Shown piece by piece: positions 56,375 to 64,000 of a stretch of 64,000 nucleotides of DNA. The notes beneath the pieces were generated by a model. That model made no database searches and was not told where the DNA came from. It saw nothing but the letters and a program-made list of their open reading frames with translations. A program made the position numbers and the translations under genes. The DNA is taken from assembly GCA_022813625.1 (NCBI GenBank), contig JAKLMB010000006.1, positions 744,001 to 808,000 on the forward strand. The letters run 5' to 3'. Source of the DNA: Aaosphaeria pasadenensis (taxonomy: Eukaryota > Ascomycota > Dothideomycetes > Pleosporales). Each line of letters starts with the position of its first letter. Position 1 is the first letter of the stretch.

Positions 56375-58442
56375 TTACACCAACCACCGCCTCACCCTAC
56401 TATTCCCACCCTTCTTCTTCTCCTCTTCCTCCTTCTTCTTCCTCTTGTCGTCCTTGTCTTTCGCCTCCTTGACCTTCTTCTCGAACTCCGCCAGCGCCTC
56501 CACGCGGTGCTTGTCGCCGTCCGGATCCGTCTCGTGCAGCCAGACGCCCTTCTTGTCGTCGAAGACCTGGCGCAGCTGGTCGAGCTTGCCGCACACGCCG
56601 TCGACCTCGCCCCATGGGTACCACAGGGTGTCGGCGATGGTCCAGACGCCACCGCGCCCGCCGCGCGAGTCCCACATGTTGTCGCCGCCCACGGCTGCGT
56701 TGTGGAAGCCAATTGGGGATTGGGGCGTGCGGAAGGCTTTGCGGAGGAGGGCGCGCGCGTACGGTGCGTACCAGAGGTCCGACCAGGCGAGTTTGGCGGT
56801 CGGGATGGAGTCTGGGGTTTCTTGGGCTTGGCGCTGCTGGCTATTGTCGGTGTCGGCTCGGTTGAGGCGGAGGATGGAGGGGATGGAGCCGGTGTAGGTG
56901 TTTTGGACGAGGCGGATGTTGGTCCAAGGGGTGTCGCGGGGCTCTAGTTTGTCGAGTTCCTTGTGGTGTTGGAGAGGCTCGATTTCTGTAGCTTTCACGT
57001 TCTGGGGCCGTGGGTTGTGGGAGGAGAGGTCGTTGACCCAGAATGGTGGGATAGCTCTCTCGAGAGCGGTGGGAAGATGGAGGGGTGGTGTGGGCGTGCC
57101 TTGACGGTGGTAGAGCGAAAGGTCGGTAGAGTTGTCGTGGGGGAGAGGAACCAACTCTTCCTCGGCGTTGTAGCTGAACGGCTGGAACAGGATGTGTCCG
57201 TAGTCGAGGCCGATGGAGAATTCATATTGCTCGGCGCCTGCATTGTCGGCCCTCTTCGTCCTCTCATCCGACGTCGTGATAGGCCCGCCGAACCAGTTGA
57301 GCCATGTGGAAGCCTTGGGTTCGGTACCGGTTGAAGCAGATTGCGACTGTGACGACCCAGACATCGAATTATCACGGGCAAGCTGCTGCTCGCCGAACAT
57401 GGCTGCAAAGACGGACTGCGCAGTACCAAGAGAACTATGCCTGCCGTCGAAGTTCTTCAAAGCAGCTTCGAACAGAGCTCTCACATCCTTGGCCGGGCCG
57501 ATGAACATATGCGAATCCAGGTATTTGGCCGGTGTAAGCGCCTTCTCTTGTCTGGTTCTCTCGCCATAGATGTTCGACGGAAGCAACGAGTCCGGCGCGT
57601 ACGAGCACGCCATGTCCTCCCCTTCGCAGACCTTTGTTGCGCCGAAAATGATCGTCTCGTTGTATTTCTGCAGCCCGTCCCGGTCTACACCATATTTATT
57701 CAGCATGCGCTTGTTCGCATCAGCCAAGACGTTCTGGTATTGGCGAATGAGCACATCGCTTGGTAGCTGGAACCATGTGTCTTGCCCATCCACGTGGAGA
57801 ATCAGATCCTCGTCTTTGACCCAGAGCTTGTTCTTAAGGTAGTCCAACACCTGCTTGAGCTGTGCCTTCTCTCTATCCAGATCCGACTCGTAGTTCGCAA
57901 ACAGATTCATTGTAGTCGCCGGAGGGTAATTCAGGATCATTGCAGACAGGGTGGTCTTGCAAAAGTTGGGGTCATCTTTGGATGCGGGCATGAGGAGGTG
58001 GAAGTTTGGTGTGGTCTTCTTAAGCTGCGACGGGACCTCGATGTCCCCATTCTCGAGTTCGATTGTTAGGTTGGAGGGTTTCAGCGGAGAGGATATGATT
58101 GAGGGGAGGTTCGGAAGGTGCGGTCGCCATGAGGGGAGGTGGTAGGAAGACGAAAGGGCATGATAGCTCGAGGATATTGTCTGGTTGTCTTATTAGTATA
58201 TTGTGGTATGGTATGCACTCGTATTCCACAACTACTGGCGTAGATTCGATTGCGGAAAGGTGGCACGCTACCTCTGAATTTCTGGCGCCTGCCAGACCTA
58301 GTATTGAACATATAAAGGCTGCGCTCAATAGCAGCATCCTGCCCCTCCGGCTTCTCGACCATGCAATGGCAGCATGGCCATATTCGGCGGGCGACTGTCG
58401 GGGCGACATGGGCATCGCCTCCATTGCGTCGCCGCGTGCCAT
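56375..58442 (-). CDS. type II membrane protein, possible glycosyltransferase-like luminal domain
   Basis: Exons 58442-58272 and 58180-56375 give 658 residues. Exon 1 carries a 35-residue cytosolic end and one membrane anchor (MLLLSAAFICSILGLAGA, about 36-53). The intron has a TACTAAT branch and CAG acceptor, and its removal fuses ARNSE to TISSSYHAL. The luminal part contains NFHLLMPASKDDPNFCKTTL, LHVDGQDTWFQLPSDVLI with two closely spaced Asp, YLDSHMFIGPAKDVRALFEA and GLDYGHILFQPF. The layout (cytosolic tail, anchor, stem, alpha/beta domain with an acidic motif after a strand) resembles Golgi glycosyltransferases, but no family is firmly recognised. The C-terminus is highly charged, Lys/Glu-rich. 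No retention signal is visible. Confidence 0.75.
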
Positions 58443-60266
58443 GATGTTGGCGACGTTAGGCCTCCAGCTTGGTCAAGAAGGAGGGAGAGAAAGGAGAGTT
58501 GAAAGGGTTGTGATCGCGGACGGAGTTCTGGCTGAGGTTTAGGCGCGAACAGGTGATAGGGGAATAGTAGCGGGAGACTTTGGGGAGAAAGATTTAGGGA
58601 ATCATGGGGGACGGAAGGTGTTTGAGTACTGTGGGAAGCACGGTGGTGAGATGGCACGACGGTGGCTTCTGCGGAAGTGAATGGTGTCGTTGCGGCTGTG
58701 GCTGTCTTTGTGGACTGTGGACTGTCATACTGCTAATAACTGGACTGGACTTGGTACGTGGGCTGATTGCGTATACACAGGGTTGATCTCCTCAGGGATT
58801 CCATCCTATCTTAGTTACTAGCTAGTTAACTATTGGTGGGTGGGGGATCAAAGGCACGAGCAACATGAGTCTGTGTATAATTATAGTCTAAATGATATAG
58901 ATATATGATGTGCATGCGTGTTGGAGAGAAAGGGAATATCAACCATTGCACGGGCAAGTTTCAATTGTTTTGTTTGTCGTTGTGTTTACGGAGTTCTACG
59001 AGTTAGCATAGTTGAAGCGCGGAAGATCTGCAAAAGCGCAGAATGAAGATGTGCATGGGCGATGAAAGATGGGGATTAGATGAGATGAGGCGTGTGTCAA
59101 TGGTGTCAAAGTGTCACTTGTCATACCATACAAGTATCGCACAAGCCGAAGCCAGGGTTTCAATAATAAAGGCACGGCAGCACGGGGCTGTTTCGTTTTG
59201 TTTCTCGTTTCTCGCTTCCTATCTCTTCGTTAGACAGATAGATGGACATTGATTCAGCCAGCCAGTGCAAATACTAATTACCTCCTAAGTGCTACTAAAG
59301 TACGACTTAGTATATCAATAAATTCCTACGAGTAAGGGGGAGACCAAAGAGAGTCCAGACCAAACCAGGCCTAGAATTCTCTCCCTCTATTTCCCGTTGT
59401 TTGTATCTACATGTTGTTACACCTACTCCTGAGTCCTTCGTTGGTGCAGACGCAATACATACGCTACACTGTCCTCCATCACGACCACCACATATCCACC
59501 GTGTTATCTTTCGTACTTTGTACCATCTGTGTGTAGAGTACGGTGGTGACTACTGTGGAAATTACTGTACATTCATACTTGTATTCTCGTACTCTAAATT
59601 TATATTGATTTATTTTGAATTAGCTGCACTCAATAAATAGCAACCCATCATAGATTCGATCCAACCTCTTCTTATGTTGTCCTCTATCTACGAAGTACAA
59701 GTTGATTAATCAATCGTATCTGTTCCAACACTACGGAGTTTTAAATCCTATCCTCATCCCTTCCTCAAACGACGAACCACATTCCCGTCTTCCAATTCCC
59801 ATTCTCATTCCCATCTATTACCCGTCTGTTTCAGATCTCTCACCCAACATTCCTCAATACGCCCTGGAGAACCCAGCACCACACCGTACAAAGTACACAC
59901 TACAAGTACCCCACGCCCGGAGAAATTCAACCAAAAAAAAACGCATGAATATACCCTTCTGCCATGTGTCCTCCCCTTGCCTCGACCGAAATGACACACC
60001 TCCAACACGAATCCAATACATCGCCGGTCCGCCCCGTTCGCTTCGGACGGACGAGCGCAAGGATACATCTCACTTCATCTCACATTAGCTTACTTCACAT
60101 TTCAAGAAACGCTGCATCATAAACTTCGTTGAAGTATCGGCGTTGGTGGTTGCTTCATCATTACAACACGGAGAAATGGTAGACATAATAGATAGTAATG
60201 TATCCATCAAGTCAATGACCACGACCGCGCACACAACGAATCGGTTTAACACACACTCACTTCTGC

Positions 60267-60282
60267 ACATACATACATACAT
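60267..60282. repeat. (ACAT)4 microsatellite
   Basis: Four perfect ACAT units; simple-sequence DNA. Confidence 0.8.
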
Positions 60283-60371
60283 CTATCCATACATATGTAG
60301 TCGGACTTCACAGCCATCTATCTGCTGGCATAGCAAGGCACTCAAATAGACGTCCCTCCCTTTGTTGGATC

Positions 60372-60386
60372 GATTGATTGATTGAT
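60372..60386. repeat. (GATT)3 microsatellite
   Basis: Three GATT units followed by GAT; simple-sequence DNA. Confidence 0.75.
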
Positions 60387-60991
60387 GTGAATCGGTATTC
60401 ATTATAATTTACGCGAAAAGAAGACAGACACAAGCTAAAAGCAAGAAAACACTTTCCATACACACGAAACTTGGAATTCCTTGGGTATCTTTCGCGAGAA
60501 AACGCGCGTGGGGCTGGCTAAGCATATATAAAAGGTCCGACTTGGGTACGAGAAACATGTCTTTTCGGGGAAGAAAAGGCCCCTTTCGAAACAGGAAAGA
60601 AAGACCCCAGTCTCAAGTAATGAGCGAGTGGGGAACAGAAGGGTTGGGATGGAGATGAGTGTGGCATAATCCGCGGTGGCCAGGAAGCACTGGAGAAATG
60701 CGTGAAGTCATGTTGCCAGTGTCGACAGAGCCCTCGATATCTGATTCATGTACGCGGTTTCTTCTTGGGTGGTCTCCCGAGCTTCGAGGTGCCGGAGGTT
60801 TGGAACTCATCGGCTGGCCAGGTCTCGGTTCGTTCCTGTCTGATGAGGACGGCATTAGCATATGAAGTCCCGCGAATAACCACGCAAGCAAAAAGCATCT
60901 GCATTCCCAACTCCGCAGTGACCGAACAAGAATCGACGACGGCAGCAGAAGAAGAAGCAGCAAAGGCAGCATTGCATGCAAGGTATTATTC

Positions 60992-63493
60992 TCACTGAGC
61001 GTACGATTTCATAGTCTTGTTCCGCACCTCCTCGCACCTCTGCAGGGCCTGGAGATGCAATTCCTGCGCGACCTTCCACGTCTCTAGCACCCCCTCGTCT
61101 TCCTGCATCTTGTTCATGTAGCTCTTGAAGCCCGTCTTCTTGGTCGTCTCGCCGCGCTGGCTGACGAAGTTGTAGTCCAGGGACTCTAGTTCGGCCTCGC
61201 GGGCCAACATGTGGGCGTTCATGCTCTTCCTGTAGGCGTGGTACGATTTGAGGTACGCTTGCATCTGGCTGAGGTACGCTTTTGTGGATGCTTCGTCGAG
61301 CACGGCTGGAGGTTGCGGAGCACTTGGCACAGCGGGGAACTTGAGTTTCTGTGCACCCTTTGGCTTCGTGGGATGTGAACTAGACGGCTTCGATGGGAAA
61401 GGTAATGTGTCTCCTAGACTTCCAAGCCCAGATAGACCACCGCTTGTGGTCGGCATGAATGGCTCGACATTTCGTAATCCTTCCAGTCCATCGAGACCAG
61501 CCCCAGTGCTCTGGTGTTTGCTGGCCTTCGTAGCTGGAGGTGTGCCGGTTGGTAGACTGCCGGAGCGTGTACGGGTCGTGCGCTGCTTAGGCGTCGAGCC
61601 CGACGCTGCTCCAGCTGGTGAACTGAACTTGATTGGAGTCCCAGCCTTGAAAGTTTGATCAACTCCTGGTGCTGTAGGCGGGGTTGCCTCCACCGGTGGG
61701 GTGTTTGAATCAATGTCCATCGCATCTCCGTCGCCGTTCGATGCATCTTCAGCAAACGCTTGGAATTTCGGCCTCGAAGAATCTGATAGAGATGGATTGC
61801 TGTTGCCGTTGGCGGCAGCAGAAGGCTTGCGACTCGCTGCTTTGGGCCTCTTCGTCGGGGCTGATCCGCGCCGCGGCGAGGTTTCTTTGCTTGCTTGCGG
61901 GAAAGCCCAGCTGGGTTCCTTGAACGTTTCCGCCCAGTCGTGCTGTGTGAACGCCGCGGATTGCGGCGCTGATGAGCTGCCGGGAGCAAATTTGTTCTGT
62001 GCATCTAGCGGCGGTGGAGGTGGAGGTGGCATTGGGTTAGATTGCGACTGTGAAAAGGGTGATACTGGAGGCGGCTGAGACTGGCCCCCGAAGGCATTCC
62101 TATCTGTTGCATTGCGTTGCGAAGTCCTGCCACGAGTGGGCGATGTTCGACCCTTACTCGACTGTCCCTTGGATGCAGTTGGGGCAGCGAAATAATCTGG
62201 CGATCCCACAAACTTCCCGTGCCAGTCTGAAGGCGAGAACTTGACATTGATGCTCTCCTCACTCCTGCTCTTGAAGTTGCTAGGCGTTTGGTTATGTCGT
62301 GGACTATTCCCGAACAAATTTGGAGTCGCCCCAAACGTAGGATAACTGGGTTGGCTTTGCTGTGGAGGTGGCGGAGGCGGAGGTGGAGGAGGTGCCCTTG
62401 ACTTCGCACCTGGCTTCCGCGATGAACTTGGTGTTCTGAAAACCTCTGCTTCGGATTCGTCCTCATCGCTCGAGGAAATGTACATATGCGGAAACGGCTC
62501 AGACTTCTTGCCACTGTACGAGTTACGTTGTGCCCGAAACTCAGAATCCGAGAAGGAAGCTTCTCCCGTAGGCCTGGTGCCATGCGTGGGTGAGTTCCGA
62601 ACGCTAGCTGAGCGTCCCACGCCTTCGAACATCGAAGTACGTTCCCCCGTCTTCCCTGAAAAGTACGGTGTCCTGACTCTGTTGGCTTCCGAGTATGGCA
62701 CGTTTGGTATGTCCTCTTCCATCTGGGCCTTGAAATTCTTCAGTGGGTCCGCAGCCGGTGGCGGAGAGGGCGCGCGCCGCGTGTAAGTTGACCGATACGA
62801 TGAACGGGCCTGGCCTTCATCGGCACCAGCAGTGGCAGGATTGAACCCCTTCTTAGAGGGAGGTGTCCTTGTGCTGGCACTGCGACCAAATGGAGCACCG
62901 TTCGGGTTGTAGGCATTGGCATTCTTGGGCGGAGCAGCGTTCGGCGGCCGTGGTTCCTCTGCACGAGGCTGTTTCATCTTCTGCCATGCCGTAAAGATGT
63001 TGTTCGCATCCTGACCTTTCTTCGGTTGCTGTGCGGTTGGCGGCGCCCTAAAGTTCTTGCTTGTAAAGCGATCCGCTCCATTTGTGTACGTCGTATGATG
63101 TTGTGGGGGAGGTGGCCTTTGCGGTGTAGGTCTCGGAGGAGGAGCTCGGTAATAGGATCCGTTGGGCGTGCTGGTCGTAGCATGATAAGGATTTCTCTGC
63201 GGGGGAGGAGGGCGAGCCCTCGGTGTATTTGGGTTGTATGGAGGGATGTGCAGTCCTCGATATCTCTTCCTTTCCTGATCGTATTTCGCTCTCTGCGTAG
63301 CATCGCTCAAGATTTCGTGGGCTGCTTGGATCTGCTGGAACTTCTTCACAAACTCTGACTCGCGCCCAGGGTTTCGATCGGGGTGATATTGGAGTGCAAG
63401 CTTTCTGAAAGCTTTGCGAATTTCGCTTTCGTCTGCGTTGGCTGCAACACCCAAGTCTTGGTAGTAATTCCGACTGGCGTCAGCCTGGACCAT
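60992..63493 (-). CDS. J-domain (DnaJ/Hsp40 class C) protein with long disordered tail
   Basis: Single exon, 833 residues. The J domain occupies about residues 9-75, with NYYQDLGVAANADESEIRKA, the HPD tripeptide at 37-39 in LQYHPDRN, and a KFQQIQAAHEILSD helix. This should stimulate an Hsp70. There is no Gly/Phe region, zinc finger or type I/II C-terminal domain. About 590 residues of Pro/Ser/Arg-rich, probably disordered sequence follow, with poly-Pro runs. The last 120 residues are predicted helical (EASTKAYLSQMQAYLKSYHA; LETWKVAQELHLQALQRCEE) and form the only other ordered region. Homologues occur across Pezizomycotina by general appearance; the client is unknown. The ATG at 63493 is the first of the frame. 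Confidence 0.87.
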   Translation of the reverse strand: MVQADASRNYYQDLGVAANADESEIRKAFRKLALQYHPDRNPGRESEFVKKFQQIQAAHEILSDATQRAKYDQERKRYRGLHIPPYNPNTPRARPPPPQRNPYHATTSTPNGSYYRAPPPRPTPQRPPPPQHHTTYTNGADRFTSKNFRAPPTAQQPKKGQDANNIFTAWQKMKQPRAEEPRPPNAAPPKNANAYNPNGAPFGRSASTRTPPSKKGFNPATAGADEGQARSSYRSTYTRRAPSPPPAADPLKNFKAQMEEDIPNVPYSEANRVRTPYFSGKTGERTSMFEGVGRSASVRNSPTHGTRPTGEASFSDSEFRAQRNSYSGKKSEPFPHMYISSSDEDESEAEVFRTPSSSRKPGAKSRAPPPPPPPPPPQQSQPSYPTFGATPNLFGNSPRHNQTPSNFKSRSEESINVKFSPSDWHGKFVGSPDYFAAPTASKGQSSKGRTSPTRGRTSQRNATDRNAFGGQSQPPPVSPFSQSQSNPMPPPPPPPLDAQNKFAPGSSSAPQSAAFTQHDWAETFKEPSWAFPQASKETSPRRGSAPTKRPKAASRKPSAAANGNSNPSLSDSSRPKFQAFAEDASNGDGDAMDIDSNTPPVEATPPTAPGVDQTFKAGTPIKFSSPAGAASGSTPKQRTTRTRSGSLPTGTPPATKASKHQSTGAGLDGLEGLRNVEPFMPTTSGGLSGLGSLGDTLPFPSKPSSSHPTKPKGAQKLKFPAVPSAPQPPAVLDEASTKAYLSQMQAYLKSYHAYRKSMNAHMLAREAELESLDYNFVSQRGETTKKTGFKSYMNKMQEDEGVLETWKVAQELHLQALQRCEEVRNKTMKSYAQ

Positions 63494-64000
63494 GGTGATG
63501 GCGATTGAAGTATCGGAAGGGAGGATCGCAGGTTATGAACGAGGCACCTGTTACTTATAATATTAGACTCGAACACAGGCAGACATGTTCCTAGAGAGAC
63601 TCGACTTGCCTTTACTGGTGTCGCTAGTGTGAGGCGAAGCGCTTCAGATGATTGATGGCCGTGCGTGTGGATGTCTCACGAGCATTGTGTACATAAACCG
63701 ACGCAGGATTTCGAGGCAGGCTGAAGGACGTCAGAGTGAAGGAGACATGGCGTATCTGAGTGGTGCGCACTAAAGTAGAGGTGAAAAGTGTGCTGGGGAT
63801 GGGCTGCGATTGGTAGCGGTAGACTGGGTTGCTTTTGCTCTTCGCTGGCATGCAGGCGTGGGTGCAGACGTTGTGTGTTTGATTTGATCGGTCGGGTGTG
63901 TGTTGTTATAGTTCAGGTATACAGTAACTAGCAGCAACAGCAGATTACCTTTACTAGGCGGGCGGAGGGTTGGAGGGGCCGAGAGAAGGCCGCGCTGTTG
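63494..64000. other. promoter side of the J-domain gene; no further gene seen
   Basis: 507 bp to the window edge. A 75-codon minus-strand frame at 63624-63851 is present but featureless, and could belong to a leader exon. Confidence 0.5.

Larger units (their letters stand above)
58443..60991. other. 2.5-kb gene desert with microsatellites
   Basis: No convincing gene. It includes an AT-rich stretch at about 59260-59720, (ACAT)4 at 60267-60282 and (GATT)3 at 60372-60386. A 122-codon minus-strand frame at 60613-60981 starts with a Leu-rich stretch but lies in the expected 3' region of the J-domain gene and has no family features. Confidence 0.55.

Noticed and set aside
60613..60981. 122-codon minus-strand frame starting with a Leu-rich, signal-like stretch
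   Set aside because: It sits just 3' of the J-domain gene on the same strand; the Leu run comes from a CTG/CTT trinucleotide repeat and nothing else is gene-like.

Overview
The window is nuclear DNA of a filamentous ascomycete (Pezizomycotina). The evidence is many short introns of about 50-160 nt with GTANGT-type donors, CTRAC/CTAAC branch sites and YAG acceptors. Fungus-specific families are also present: a Zn2Cys6 regulator, a bZIP-DUF3425 regulator, KAR5/Tht1, IKS1, INCENP with a fungal RTSSA motif, and an Arn/Sit-type MFS carrier. Class cannot be fixed from sequence alone; Dothideomycetes or Leotiomycetes would both fit. No rRNA, tRNA, CRISPR, IS element or viral sequence was recognised.

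Layout. 1-4172 is a gene-poor arm ending in a very long pyrimidine-rich leader. It is followed by a YANK/STK32-type kinase (4173-6268), a protein with a possible STAND-type N-terminal helical domain and a disordered tail (7599-9370), glucose-6-phosphate 1-epimerase (11487-12584), IKS1-like kinase (13260-15457), a Cep57/Ppc89-like spindle pole protein (16046-19545), a four-helix membrane protein (21249-21928) and mitochondrial ribosomal protein uL6m (22224-23117, minus).

23648-33356 is a lower-GC (by eye), accessory-looking block. It holds a Zn2Cys6 regulator, an ACC-synthase-like aminotransferase, a secreted EEP phosphodiesterase with a jacalin-like tail, an MFS carrier, a candidate small gene and a COMT-like O-methyltransferase. 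It has no PKS, NRPS or terpene synthase. Two divergent promoters in it share a 28-bp direct-repeat architecture, which suggests co-regulation by the local Zn2Cys6 protein.

Housekeeping content resumes with KAR5/Tht1 (33840-35782), HAL2/MET22 nucleotidase (36258-37535, minus), a C3HC zinc-finger/Rsm1 protein (38106-39653), a PLC-like phosphodiesterase (40366-41778), a bZIP-DUF3425 regulator (42012-43225, minus), a small DUF4267-like membrane protein (43821-44309), a SNF2 ATPase (44766-48535), INCENP (49788-53414, minus), an acyl-CoA dehydrogenase (54236-55991), a type II membrane protein of unrecognised family (56375-58442, minus) and a J-domain protein (60992-63493, minus). INCENP, the Cep57-like protein and KAR5 all act in nuclear division or fusion, but they are not adjacent and I do not read them as a functional cluster.

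Exon models were built by hand from splice consensus, reading-phase continuity and family expectation. Start codons and weak donors are flagged where they matter. No database search was run.
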